This document shows, in pieces, positions 28,757-38,586 of a stretch of 64,000 nt of DNA. Location of the stretch: NCBI GenBank assembly GCA_021324595.1, contig JAJPIV010000128.1, positions 1 to 64,000 on the forward strand, written 5' to 3'. Both the position numbers and the translations under genes were made by a program. Origin of the DNA: Actinomycetota bacterium. Lineage in GTDB: Bacteria > Actinomycetota > Actinomycetes > Streptosporangiales > Streptosporangiaceae. Within the stretch, counting starts at the first letter, position 1. Each line of letters begins with the position of its first letter. The notes below the pieces were generated by a model, which saw nothing but the letters and a program-made list of their open reading frames with translations, searched no databases and was not told the origin of the DNA.

Positions 28757-29406
28757 CAGGCCAGCCGGGCCCGCAGGAATCCGTGCTCGGCCTGGAACTC
28801 GTCGGGCCGAGGTACCCGCGTGCCCACCGATTCGACGTCGAACCCGGCGTCACGGACATGCCCGGCGAGCTCGTCCCTGCCGTACAACGTGACCCTCAGC
28901 GACTCGCTCTCCTTCGTCACCCACCGCTCGCCGGCGCCCAGGTGCGCGGCGATGACCAGCGTCCCCCCCGGGCGCAGGACCCGGCGTGCCTCGGCCAGAA
29001 CCGCGGGCAGCAGCGGCCGGGGGACGTGGTGGAACCAGTAGAAGGCGGCCACTGCCCGGCAGCTCCGTGACGCGAGCGGCAGCGCCCTGGCATCGCCGGC
29101 GATGAACGTGGCCTGCGGGACGCGGCGCCTGGCCACCGCGAGCATGTTCAGGGAGACATCGACCCCGATCGCCGGCAGCCCCCAGCTGGCCGCGATCGCC
29201 GCGATCTGGCCAGGTCCGCAGCCCAGGTCGAGCACCGGGCCGTCGGCCCGCGCCGACTCCAGTGCCACCTCCAGGAACGCGCGGTCCCCGGACCCGGGGC
29301 GCAGGTCGTCGCCGTACCGGCCGGCGTACTCCCCCGCCATCGCGTCGTAGAGCCTGGCCACTGCCGCGATGTCGACCTCCTGGCAGGACCCGGGCGGTTC
29401 AGCCAT
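28756..29406 (-). CDS. Class I SAM-dependent methyltransferase
   Basis: VLDLGCGPGQIAAIAASWGLPAIGVDVSLNML; start MAEPPGSC at 29406. Confidence 0.88.
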   Translation of the reverse strand: MAEPPGSCQEVDIAAVARLYDAMAGEYAGRYGDDLRPGSGDRAFLEVALESARADGPVLDLGCGPGQIAAIAASWGLPAIGVDVSLNMLAVARRRVPQATFIAGDARALPLASRSCRAVAAFYWFHHVPRPLLPAVLAEARRVLRPGGTLVIAAHLGAGERWVTKESESLRVTLYGRDELAGHVRDAGFDVESVGTRVPRPDEFQAEHGFLRARLA

Positions 29407-30052
29407 GGGCCACGGCGGTGTCGTGGCAGAAGTGAACCCGCGCCGACAGGTCCCTGACCCGCCGCAGCGAGTCACGCCAGGCGACCGGGTCGGCCGCCTG
29501 GCCGGGCGGCAGCTCCTCGTCGGGCGGGCCGCCGAACTGCGCCATGGTATAGGCGGCATCGCCGATCAGCACGTCGCTCTCCCCGGCGGCGCCCGAGACG
29601 ACCACGGACTGGTGACCCGCCGTATGGCCGGGCGTCGCGATCACCCGCACGCCCGGGGCGATCTCGGCGTCGCCGTCGATCAGCTCGAAGCGGGCGCTCG
29701 CGAAGCCGAACCAGTCGTACAGCTCGGGCTCCTCGCGCCGCGCCCGGTCCAGCTCGGCGCGCTGGACGTAGCAGGGGGCATGGCGGAAGACGGCATTCTG
29801 GCCGCAGTGGTCGAAGTGCAGGTGCGTGTTGATCACCATGCCGATGTCGGCCGGGCTCATGCCGATCTCGGCGAGCGCCTCGGCCACGCTGCGGTTCACC
29901 ACCCGCCAGTCGGTCAGCATGGCGTCCGGGCCGCCGACCCCGGTGTCCACCAGCAGCGCGCCCCGGTCGTGCGTGATCACGAAACCGTGCACCGGCCACT
30001 CCGCGCCGGCCACGGTGAGCCGCGCCAGGTGCAGCCGCCTGATCTCCGGCAT
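29399..30052 (-). CDS. MBL-fold metallo-hydrolase (lactonase-like)
   Basis: NTHLHFDHCGQN (HxHxDH), TPGHTAGHQS. Confidence 0.9.
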   Translation of the reverse strand: MPEIRRLHLARLTVAGAEWPVHGFVITHDRGALLVDTGVGGPDAMLTDWRVVNRSVAEALAEIGMSPADIGMVINTHLHFDHCGQNAVFRHAPCYVQRAELDRARREEPELYDWFGFASARFELIDGDAEIAPGVRVIATPGHTAGHQSVVVSGAAGESDVLIGDAAYTMAQFGGPPDEELPPGQAADPVAWRDSLRRVRDLSARVHFCHDTAVAHG

Positions 30053-30136
30053 GATCTCCCCGCTTCGTCGTCGTCGGCCAGCATCCTTCCACGCGCGCGC
30101 GCCAGTTCCCACCGATTTGCCCGGAAGGACGCCGGC

Positions 30137-30622
30137 CTACTCGGCCGCGTCGGCCAGCTCGTCGATCGCCAGTGCCAGCGCGTCGAGCGCCGGCACGGCC
30201 TCGGCCAGCGCCCGGCGCTGGCTGGCGGGCAGCGCGGCGACCGCCCGGCGCAGGATCTCCGAGTTGGTCCGGTGCCAGGCCCGCACGGCCCGCTCGCCGG
30301 ACTCGGTGAGCGAGACGGCGACCGCGCGGCGGTCACTCGCCTCGGCGCTCCGGCTGATCAGGCCACGCGGGGCCAGCGCCTGGATCAAGGTGGTGACCGT
30401 GTTCGGGGCGAGCCGCAGCAGCCGGGCCAGCTCGCCCGGCCTGGCCCCGGGGTGCTCGGCCAGGACGGACAGCAGCTCCAGCTGGGCGACGCTGAGGGAG
30501 CCTTCCGGGTCCAGCGCCCGGGCCGCCCGGCGCATCGCCCGGCGCAGCCTGGCGATGCTCTCCGGCAGGTCTGCCGTCCGCGGGCCCGCGGCGGCGAGCG
30601 GCGGCGGCGCGCAGTCGATCAT
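30137..30622 (-). CDS. MarR-family transcriptional regulator
   Basis: LSVAQLELLSVLAEHPGARPGELARLLRLAPNTVTTLIQALAPRGLISRSAEASDRRAVAVSLTESG. Confidence 0.9.
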   Translation of the reverse strand: MIDCAPPPLAAAGPRTADLPESIARLRRAMRRAARALDPEGSLSVAQLELLSVLAEHPGARPGELARLLRLAPNTVTTLIQALAPRGLISRSAEASDRRAVAVSLTESGERAVRAWHRTNSEILRRAVAALPASQRRALAEAVPALDALALAIDELADAAE

Positions 30623-30628
30623 GGCATC

Positions 30629-32173
30629 TCAGGCTATCGGCAGGATCGGCTCCGCACTGCCGTCCCCGCCCGCGCCGTCCCCGCCCGCGCCGTCCCCGCC
30701 CGCGCCGTCCCCGCCCGCGCCGTGGCCGCCCGCGCCGTGGCCGCCCGCGCCGTGGCCGCCCGAGTGGGCCCTGCCCCGCCGGGTGATGACCGCGGCCAGC
30801 GCCGCCAGGGCGGCCAGCGCGATCATGGTGAGCCGGCCGCCGGCCGCCTCGCCGGCCGCCAGCGCACCCCCGGCGCCGCCGACCCCGGCCAGGTGCAGGC
30901 TCAGCGTGACCAGCGCGACGCCGAACGCGGTGCCGAGCCCACGCGCCATGTTCACCATGCCGCCTGTCGTCGCCGCGCTGGCCGCCGGGACGGCACCCAT
31001 GACCTGGGAGTTGTTGGCCGGGATGTACGTGCCCAGGCCGAACCCGAGCAGGGCGAGCAGGGCTGCGGCCTGCCCCGGCCCGGGTGCCCCGGCCAGGCCG
31101 AGCAGCACGGCGGCGAGCACCGCCACCGCCCCTCCGGCCCAGCAGCGCAGGTGATCCGGCCAGGACGGGACCAGGCGCTCGGTCAGGACCGCGCCGAGCG
31201 CGAACCCGGCGGGCAGCGCGGTCAGCAGCAGGCCGGTGGTGACCCCCTGGCCGGCGCGCAGGATCTGCGGGTAGAGCACCAGCGGCCCGAACAGCACCAT
31301 GTAGGCGGCGAGCGCGCCCGCCAGGCCACGGCCCACGCCCGGGATCCTCAGCAGCGCCTCGTCGATGAGCGGCTGGCGGGCACGGCGTTCCCACCGCACC
31401 AGCCCGGCCGTGCCCGCCACCGCGAGCACGGCCAGCGCGGCCACGGCGCCGGCTGGTAGGCGCAGCCCGGAGGCAGCCGAGGTGGCCAGCAGCAGGCCGG
31501 TCACCGCGACCGCGAGCAGCGCCATGCCGGCCGGGTCGGTCCCGGCGCTCGCGGCCCGCTGCCGGGTGCGGGGCAGCAGGAAGATGCCGGTCACGATGGC
31601 GAGCACGCCGACCGGCGGGTTGATCAGGAACACCCAGCGCCAGCCCGCCGACGCCACGATCAGCCCGCCCACGCTCGGCCCCAGCGCGAGCCCGGCCGCC
31701 TGGGCGACCGCCTGGACGCCCAGCGCCTTCCGGCGCAGGCTCGCCCCCACGCTGGTGCTCACCAGCGCGATGCTGTTCGCCTGCAGCAGCGCGGCGCCAC
31801 CGGCCTGCACCACGCGGGCGCCGATCAGCCAGGTCAGCGAGGGAGCCAGCCCGCAGACGGCCGAGGCCACGCTGAACAGCGCGAACCCGTACAGGTACAG
31901 GAGCTTGCGGCCGGCCCGGTCCGACCACCGGCCCACCGGGATCAGCAGCGCCACCAGCGCGAGCAGGTAGCTCAGCGACACCCACTGCACGCCGGCCAGC
32001 CCGGTGCCGAACTGCCGCTGCAGCGCGGGGAAGGCGAGGGTGACGATGCTCGCGTCCAGCTGCCCCATGAACGCGCCGAAGCAGACGACCGTGACCGCCA
32101 GCCACGGCGCCCACGGATGCTCCCGCACGATCCGCGGGCGGGCGGGCTCGGCGACGAGCGCCCGCATGTTCAT
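30629..32173 (-). CDS. MFS transporter (DHA2-type drug exporter family)
   Basis: FMGQLDASIVTLAFPALQRQF...GRWSDRAGRKLLYLYG; start MNMRALV 32173. Confidence 0.88.
   Translation of the reverse strand: MNMRALVAEPARPRIVREHPWAPWLAVTVVCFGAFMGQLDASIVTLAFPALQRQFGTGLAGVQWVSLSYLLALVALLIPVGRWSDRAGRKLLYLYGFALFSVASAVCGLAPSLTWLIGARVVQAGGAALLQANSIALVSTSVGASLRRKALGVQAVAQAAGLALGPSVGGLIVASAGWRWVFLINPPVGVLAIVTGIFLLPRTRQRAASAGTDPAGMALLAVAVTGLLLATSAASGLRLPAGAVAALAVLAVAGTAGLVRWERRARQPLIDEALLRIPGVGRGLAGALAAYMVLFGPLVLYPQILRAGQGVTTGLLLTALPAGFALGAVLTERLVPSWPDHLRCWAGGAVAVLAAVLLGLAGAPGPGQAAALLALLGFGLGTYIPANNSQVMGAVPAASAATTGGMVNMARGLGTAFGVALVTLSLHLAGVGGAGGALAAGEAAGGRLTMIALAALAALAAVITRRGRAHSGGHGAGGHGAGGHGAGGDGAGGDGAGGDGAGGDGSAEPILPIA
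30661..30762 (-). repeat. 15-nt tandem repeats encoding (GAGGD)/(GAGGH) C-terminal tail of MFS transporter
   Basis: cgtccccgcccgcgc x4 (30661-30720) then cgtggccgcccgcgc x2 plus partial. Confidence 0.92.
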
Positions 32174-32283
32174 GCCGTGATCACCCTCCCGAGGGCACCC
32201 GGTCCCTGCGGCGCCGGCCGACTCGCGGGTCGCCGGCCCGCGCTGGCCATCCCGCCCAGCCGGCCGGCTTGGTAGGAAATTAG

Positions 32284-32296
32284 TTCTGCTACAGAA
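32284..32296. promoter_or_regulatory. Candidate MarR-type operator dyad upstream of MFS-MarR operon
   Basis: TTCTG-CTA-CAGAA in a locally AT-rich stretch aaattagttctgctacagaagcatttta. Confidence 0.45.
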
Positions 32297-32351
32297 GCAT
32301 TTTACACGGCTGCGCCGGACGGCCACCGCAGCACGGCCTCCGGGCAACGAC

Positions 32352-35300
32352 CTAGCCCTGGCGCGCCGCGCCGGCGGGCGTTCCGGCGGCCCGCTCGATC
32401 GCGGCCAGCACGCGCCGCTCCGAGACCGGGATGGCAGCGCCGATCCCCTGGGCGAACAGGCTGACCCGCAGCTCCTCGATCATCCAGCGGACCGCCGCGA
32501 GCCCCGCCACGTCGCCGTTCCTTGCCATGGCCTGCTCGTACGCGGCGGTCACCCGGCCCACGACGGCCATGCGCTCGGCATCCTTGGCCAGGTCCCGCGG
32601 CGCCCGCTCCAGCCGGTGCGCCATCGCGCGCAGGTAGCGGACCAGGTCCGGGAGGCGCAGCGAACCGGTGGCAGTGACGAAGCCCGGCCGGATCAGTCCG
32701 GCGAGCTGGGCCCGCATGTCCCCCACGGCAGCGGCCAGCGCCGCCGGGGCACGGTCGAGCGCCGCCGCGACCTGCTGCGCCTGAACCATCACCGCCGCGG
32801 CCGCGCTCACGTTGGCCGCCGCCCGCGCCCGCAGCCCGCCCTGGGCGGCCCGGCCCGCCTCGGCGAGCGCCGCGAACCCTGCCGCGTCCCAGGCCGGCCC
32901 GCCCGCCTCGGCGATGATCTCGTCGGCGGCGCACATGGCGCAGTCGTCGAGCAGCGCGCCGATCCCGCCGGGGGCGGTGCTCATCGCCAGCTTGGCGCCC
33001 GCCGGCAGGCGCCCGGCCACGGCCCGGGCGCCCGAGGGCACCTCGAGCAGGAGCAGCCGCCGGGTGCCGGCCCGCATCGACTTCTCCGCCTCCTCGGCGG
33101 TCTCGAAGACCGCGATGTCCACCGTGTCGCCGGCGTCGGCCAGCGCCGGGTACACCCGGATCGGGCCGCTGGTGACCTCCCTGGGCAGCGCCCCGAAGTC
33201 CCACGAGCGCAGGCCGGAGCGGGCCAGGCCGGCGCCCGCCTGCGCGACCCGGGCGGCGATCGCCGGGCGGAGCCGACGGCGCAGGTCGTCCAGGTCCCGC
33301 CCGGCCCCCAGGACGACGCCGCCATCGGCCACCTCGAAGCTGACCCGCAGGTGAGGCGGCAGCCGCTCCAGGTCGAAGGCGTCCGCAGGGATGCCGGCGC
33401 CGGCGATGCGGCCGAGCTCGGCCGCCAGCGCCTCGGCCAGCCCGGCGCCGGGATGGCGGGCGCGGTCCAGCCGGGCCGCCACCGCCTTCGCGGTCTGCGG
33501 CACGGGCACGAACGCGGTCCGCAGCGCCTTCGGCAGCGAGCGGATCAGCTCGGTGACCAGCTCCTCGCGGAACCCGGGAACCTGCCAGGAGAACTCCTCC
33601 CCCCGGATCCGCGGCAGCGCCTCCAGCGGGATGCGCGCGGTGATCCCGTCGCCCGGCTCGCCGGGGGCGAACTCGTAGCGCAGCTCCGCCCCGCCCCACC
33701 GGTCCGGGTAGTCGGACTCGCTCACCTCGCCCGCGGCCGGGCCGGCCAGGTCGGCGGGACGGAGCGTGAGCAGGTCGGGGCTGGCTTCCCGGGCCTTCTT
33801 CCACCACGAGTCGAAGTGCCGCGCCGAGGTCACCTCGGCGGGGATCCGGCTGGCGTAGAAGTCGTGCAGCGCGGCGTCGTCGGCGACGACGCCGCGACGG
33901 CGTGCCCTGCGCTCAAGCTCCCTCGCCCGCTCGATCAGGGCGCGGTTGCGGTGGAAGAACCGGTGGCGGGTCTGCCAGTCCCCCTCGACCAGCGCGTGGG
34001 TGATGAACATGTCCCGCGCCGTGGCCGGGTCCACGCGGCCGAGCGGGACCCGGCGCCCGGCCACGACCGGCAGCCCGTACAAGGTGACCCTCTCCAGGGT
34101 CATCGCCGTGCCGCTCCGGGCATCCCAGTGCGGCTCGGCGTAGGAGCGCCTGACCAGGTGCGGCGCGAGCGCTTCGGCCCACTCCGGCTCGATCCTGGCC
34201 ACGGTCCGCGCCCACAGCCGGGACGTCTCGGCCAGCTCCGCGGCCATCAGCCACGGCGGCGGCTTCCTGGCCAGCGCCGAGTCCGGGAAGATCGCGAACC
34301 GGGTGCCCCCCGCCCCGGCGAACTCGGCGGGGCCGCGCCGCCGGCCCCTGGCCGGCCGGTCGTCGCGCATCCCGATGTGGGAGAGCAGCCCGGCCAGGAG
34401 CGACCGGTGGATGCGATCGGCCAGCTCGCCGGGGACGCCCTGGTCACCGCGGTCCCCGGGGCCGGGGCGCACGGCGACGCCGACCTCCCCGGCCGCCTGC
34501 CGCAGCTGGCCGTACAGGTCCTGCCACTCGCGCACCCGCAGGTAGTGCAGGTACTCGCGGCGGCACAGCCGGCGCAGCGCCGAGCTGGACAGCGCGCGCT
34601 GCCGCTCGCGCAGGTACTCCCACAGGCGCAGCAGGGCGAGGAAGTCCGACCCGCCCCCGGCGAACCGCGCGTGGCAGGCGTCTGCCTGCTCGCGCTGGTC
34701 GGCCGGGCGCTCCCGCACGTCCTGGATCGACAGCGCGGCCGCGATCACCAGCACCTCCCGGGCGCAGTCGTTGCGGTCCGCTTCCAGGATCATCCGGCCG
34801 ATCCGCGGGTCCACCGGGAGCCTGGCCAGCCTCCTGCCGGTGGCGGTCAGCCGGAGCGCGCCGGCGCGGGCACCGGGCTCGATCGCGCCGAGCTCGGCCA
34901 GCAGGCGCACCCCGTCGGCGACGTTCCTGGTGTCGGGCGGGTCGATGAACGGGAAGTCCGCCACGTCGCCCAGGCCGAGCGCGGCCATGCGGAGCACGAC
35001 CGAGGCGAGGTTCGTCCGCAGGATCTCCGGCTCGGTGAACTCTGGCCGGGACGCGAAGTCCTCCTCGCCGTACAGGCGGATGCAGACCCCGTCGCCGGTC
35101 CGGCCGCACCGCCCGGCGCGCTGGCGCGCCGACGCCTTCGAGACCGGCTCGATCGGCAGCCGCTGCACCTTGGCCCGCGGGCTGTACCGGGAGATCCTGG
35201 CGGTGCCCGCGTCGATCACGGCGCCGACTCCCGGGACGGTCAGCGAGGTCTCGGCCACGTTGGTGGCCAGCACGACCCGGCGGCGCTGGTGCGGCTGGAA

Positions 35301-36227
35301 GATCAGGTGCTGCCGTGCGGCGGGCAGCCGGGCGAACAGCGGCAGCACCTCGAGCCCGTGCCGGTCCGCCGGGCCGCCGGGCGCGGTGAGCGCGTCGGCC
35401 GCGTCCTGGATCTCGCGCTCGCCGGAGAGGAAGACCAGTACGTCGCCGCGGCCCTCGCGGCTCAGCTCGTCGACCGCGTCACAGATGCCCTGCACCTGGT
35501 CGCGCGGCTCGCCGCCGCCGGCGGCCTCCAGCGGCCGGTAGCGGACCTGGACCGGGTAGGTGCGGCCGGAGACCTCGATCACCGGCGCCCCGCCGAAGTG
35601 GCGCGCGAACCGCCCGGGGTCGATCGTGGCAGAGGTGATGATCACCTTCAGGTCCGGCCGCGTCGGCAGCAGCCGGCGCAGGTAGCCGAGGATGAAGTCG
35701 ACGTTCAGGCTGCGCTCGTGAGCCTCGTCGATGATCAGCGTGTCATAGCGGAGCAGCCGGCGGTCGCGCTGCAGCTCCGCGAGCAGGATGCCGTCGGTCA
35801 TCAGCTTGATCATCGTCTGGTCGCTGGAGGCGTCGGTGAACCGCACCTGGTAGCCGACGACGGCCCCGAGCTCGGTGCCCAGCTCGGCTGCGACCCGCTC
35901 GGCGATCGTGCGCGCCGCGAGCCTGCGGGGCTGGGTGTGGCCGATCTGACCGGCCACGCCACGGCCAAGCTCCAGGCAGATCTTCGGGAGCTGGGTGGTC
36001 TTGCCCGACCCGGTTTCCCCGGCGACGATCACCACCTGGTGCGCGGCGATCGCGCGGGCGATCTCCTCACGGTGCTGGCTGACCGGCAGCTGCGGCGGAT
36101 AGGAGATGCCGGGCGGCACGGCGGCACGGCGGGCCCGCATCCGCCGCCGCGCCTGGTCCGCGCGGGGCGGCCGATGCGAGGCTGCCTGGTCCCCTGGCGC
36201 GGCGGGCGGGGCGGGGTCGGATGGCAC
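32352..36227 (-). CDS. hrpA: ATP-dependent RNA helicase HrpA
   Basis: VVIVAGETGSGKTTQLPK, LIIDEAHERSLN, RAGRCGRTGDG; long C-terminal DUF3418-like region. Confidence 0.95.
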   Translation of the reverse strand: MPSDPAPPAAPGDQAASHRPPRADQARRRMRARRAAVPPGISYPPQLPVSQHREEIARAIAAHQVVIVAGETGSGKTTQLPKICLELGRGVAGQIGHTQPRRLAARTIAERVAAELGTELGAVVGYQVRFTDASSDQTMIKLMTDGILLAELQRDRRLLRYDTLIIDEAHERSLNVDFILGYLRRLLPTRPDLKVIITSATIDPGRFARHFGGAPVIEVSGRTYPVQVRYRPLEAAGGGEPRDQVQGICDAVDELSREGRGDVLVFLSGEREIQDAADALTAPGGPADRHGLEVLPLFARLPAARQHLIFQPHQRRRVVLATNVAETSLTVPGVGAVIDAGTARISRYSPRAKVQRLPIEPVSKASARQRAGRCGRTGDGVCIRLYGEEDFASRPEFTEPEILRTNLASVVLRMAALGLGDVADFPFIDPPDTRNVADGVRLLAELGAIEPGARAGALRLTATGRRLARLPVDPRIGRMILEADRNDCAREVLVIAAALSIQDVRERPADQREQADACHARFAGGGSDFLALLRLWEYLRERQRALSSSALRRLCRREYLHYLRVREWQDLYGQLRQAAGEVGVAVRPGPGDRGDQGVPGELADRIHRSLLAGLLSHIGMRDDRPARGRRRGPAEFAGAGGTRFAIFPDSALARKPPPWLMAAELAETSRLWARTVARIEPEWAEALAPHLVRRSYAEPHWDARSGTAMTLERVTLYGLPVVAGRRVPLGRVDPATARDMFITHALVEGDWQTRHRFFHRNRALIERARELERRARRRGVVADDAALHDFYASRIPAEVTSARHFDSWWKKAREASPDLLTLRPADLAGPAAGEVSESDYPDRWGGAELRYEFAPGEPGDGITARIPLEALPRIRGEEFSWQVPGFREELVTELIRSLPKALRTAFVPVPQTAKAVAARLDRARHPGAGLAEALAAELGRIAGAGIPADAFDLERLPPHLRVSFEVADGGVVLGAGRDLDDLRRRLRPAIAARVAQAGAGLARSGLRSWDFGALPREVTSGPIRVYPALADAGDTVDIAVFETAEEAEKSMRAGTRRLLLLEVPSGARAVAGRLPAGAKLAMSTAPGGIGALLDDCAMCAADEIIAEAGGPAWDAAGFAALAEAGRAAQGGLRARAAANVSAAAAVMVQAQQVAAALDRAPAALAAAVGDMRAQLAGLIRPGFVTATGSLRLPDLVRYLRAMAHRLERAPRDLAKDAERMAVVGRVTAAYEQAMARNGDVAGLAAVRWMIEELRVSLFAQGIGAAIPVSERRVLAAIERAAGTPAGAARQG

Positions 36228-36497
36228 GGCTCGTTCTCCCGTGGGCTGCGCGTGGTGCCGGGCCGGGCCGGCCAGCCCGCAGGGGGCGGCCGGCCCGGCG
36301 CGGCGGGCTCGCCCACCAGCATCGCCGATGGCCGGCCTGGATGCTCAGCGCATGCCCGCGCCCGGGTGCTTCCGCGCGGGCGATGCGGCGGGCCGGGAGC
36401 GCGCCTGCCACGGGGCCCGGGCGGCCCGCAAGCCGACCCGGGGCCCGGTAGGTTGAGCGGGTGACCATCGGGCCAGGCGGCGGGATGCGGGCGGTGA

Positions 36498-37289
36498 CCG
36501 GCCGCGGCTGAGGACCCGCCCCGTGACGGTGGCCGGCCGGCCGCGCGTTACCGCCTCTATCACGAGCTGGCCGGGTGGTGGCCGCTGATCTCGCCCGCCA
36601 GCGAGTACGCGGCCGAGGCCGCCTACCTGGCCGGAGTGCTGGCGAAGGCCAGGCCGGCCGTTCGCGACGTGCTTGACCTGGGCTGCGGCGGCGGCCACGT
36701 CGCGGCCCACCTGAAGGACCGGTTCCGCCTCACGCTGGTCGATATCTCCGAGGAGATGATCGAGGTCTCACGGCGCCTCAACCCCGGCTGCGAGCACGTG
36801 CGGGGGGACATGCGCTCGGTCCGGCTGGGGCGGGCCTTCGACGCGGTCCTCGTCCACGACGCGGCCGACTACATCACCACCGAGGCCGACCTGCGGCTGG
36901 TGCTCGGGACAGCCGCCGCCCACTGCCGGCCGGCCGGGCTGGCGCTGTTCGCCCCTGATCACCTCAAGGACGATTTCCGCGAGTCCGCGGGGCGCGGCGG
37001 CGGGGGCGACCCGTCAGGCGCGCAGGCGAGCTTCACCGAGGTGACCTGGGATCCGGACCCGGCGGACGACTGGATCAGGTCGGACTACGAGTTCACGCTG
37101 CGCGGTGCCGACGGCGCGGTCCAGGTGGTGCGGGAGTCGCACCGGCTCGGCGCGTTCTCTCTGGCCACCTGGGAGCGCCTGCTGCGGGAGGCGGGATTCG
37201 ATCCAGCGGAGCCGCCCGCCGGGGCGGGCGGGCCGGGCGCCCGCCCTCCGGCCCACCTCATCCTCGGGCGGCGGCCCGGGCGCGGATGA
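36498..37289 (+). CDS. Class I SAM-dependent methyltransferase (start uncertain, possible N-terminal frameshift)
   Basis: Motif VRDVLDLGCGGGHVAAHLKDRFRLTLVDISEEMIE; open frame extends upstream of annotated GTG 36636 encoding RYRLYHELAGWWPLISPASEYAAEAAYLAGVL but no ATG/GTG/TTG between stop 36495-36497 and 36636. Confidence 0.8.
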   Translation, partial: PAAAEDPPRDGGRPAARYRLYHELAGWWPLISPASEYAAEAAYLAGVLAKARPAVRDVLDLGCGGGHVAAHLKDRFRLTLVDISEEMIEVSRRLNPGCEHVRGDMRSVRLGRAFDAVLVHDAADYITTEADLRLVLGTAAAHCRPAGLALFAPDHLKDDFRESAGRGGGGDPSGAQASFTEVTWDPDPADDWIRSDYEFTLRGADGAVQVVRESHRLGAFSLATWERLLREAGFDPAEPPAGAGGPGARPPAHLILGRRPGRG

Positions 37290-37413
37290 GGTGCCATCGC
37301 CGCGCGGTGATGTGCCTTCGCCGTCGCTGGAAGCGCACCGGTGCGACATCGCCGCGCCTCGCGTGACGGGGGCGCCGCAGGGCAGGGCCAGGGCGCGCGC
37401 CCCGGCGGGACGG

Positions 37414-38490
37414 CTACCGCGCTTGCGGCGGCGCGGCGAGCCTGGACGGCTCGAAGAACCGGGCGGCGATCGCCTCGGCGTCCGCCAGCACCCCGGCGAC
37501 GAAGTCAGCCATCGGCTGCGCCGGGTCGGCCCGCAGGTACTGGCGGGCCAGGGCGGCGAACTCCGGATCGCAATGGCCCAGCAGCACCTGGCGGCCGAGC
37601 CGTTCGGAGAGCCGCTCGTAGAACCCGGCGGCGAGCTGCAGGACGGCGCGCGAGAGCGCCCAGTCCGACTCTGCGGGGAACGAGGCGCGCTCCGACGGCT
37701 GCACGAACGGCAGCACGTAGGGCGCCCGGCCCAGGCGCGGCTGCGGCGACTCGCCCATGAGGATCACCAGCCCGGACAGGCCGATCAGGTAGTCGCGCGG
37801 GTCGCCGAGGTCGATCTGCTCGCCGACCGGTCTGGCCGGGTCGAGCTGGTAGCGGACCGCCGCCCCGATGGCCGTTCCCCCGAACGCCAGGTCCTGCTGG
37901 CAGATCCTGATGCCGACCACGAGCTGGCGCACGTCGACCCCGGCTTCGCGCAGGTGGCCGGCGGTCGCGATGAGCGTCTCGCCGGTGTACATGTCGTCCT
38001 CGACGAGCGCGACCGGCCGCCCGGCAGCCAGGTCCCGGAGCCGGGCGATCTGCTCGGCCATGGCCGGGAAGCCGGGCCGTGCCCCCTCCCCCGCGAGCTC
38101 GTAGCCACCCGGCCGGTACCACCGCGACAGGCCGAGGTGGAACGCGCCGGGCACGGTGCACAGCGGGTCGAGCGAGGCGACCAGGTAGGCCGGGTCGAGC
38201 CGGGCCTGCCGCTGTGCCTCGAGCTCGTCGGCCGAGTAGACGTGCAGCTCAAGCGGGCCGCGCGGGCGGGCCGCATCGGCGAACGCGGCGTACAGGCCGT
38301 CGAGGAAGATCGCGTACTCGCCGCGGATCGCCTCCCGCGCGCCGGGCCCGGCATCCAGCCGCGCGCCCAGCTCCCGCGCGATGTAGCCGCTGTCGTCGCG
38401 CAGCACGTAGACGAAGGCGCCCGGGTTCCGGGGCGTGACGGCGCCGCCGACCCGCGGCCGGATGACCGTGCCCGCCTCCGTGCTCGTCAT
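37414..38490 (-). CDS. Phosphoribosyltransferase-like protein
   Basis: PRPP-loop-like VALVEDDMYTGETLIATAGHLREAGV; start MTSTEAGTV. Confidence 0.6.
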   Translation of the reverse strand: MTSTEAGTVIRPRVGGAVTPRNPGAFVYVLRDDSGYIARELGARLDAGPGAREAIRGEYAIFLDGLYAAFADAARPRGPLELHVYSADELEAQRQARLDPAYLVASLDPLCTVPGAFHLGLSRWYRPGGYELAGEGARPGFPAMAEQIARLRDLAAGRPVALVEDDMYTGETLIATAGHLREAGVDVRQLVVGIRICQQDLAFGGTAIGAAVRYQLDPARPVGEQIDLGDPRDYLIGLSGLVILMGESPQPRLGRAPYVLPFVQPSERASFPAESDWALSRAVLQLAAGFYERLSERLGRQVLLGHCDPEFAALARQYLRADPAQPMADFVAGVLADAEAIAARFFEPSRLAAPPQAR

Positions 38491-38586
38491 CGGCTCCCCT
38501 GATTGCGTGAATGGCCGCCGCGGAAAGGACAACTGTACTGCCCCCGCGCTCCCCGGCGCGCGCCGGGCGATCCGCGGCGCGCCGGC

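Noticed and set aside
29369-31459. 696-aa plus-strand ORF
   Set aside because: Runs antisense across MBL, MarR and MFS genes that have clear motifs; repeats such as PARAVPARAVPARA come from the antisense of the GAGGD tail.
32616-36464. 1282-aa plus-strand ORF antisense to hrpA
   Set aside because: Low-complexity R/G/A/P/Q composition typical of antisense frames in high-GC DNA; hrpA on the opposite strand has unambiguous helicase motifs.
37414-38490. PRTase-like gene as a Ter-associated biosynthetic component of the triad
   Set aside because: Lies ~10 kb away, on the opposite strand and in a different operon; no ATP-grasp, TelA or TerD genes nearby.
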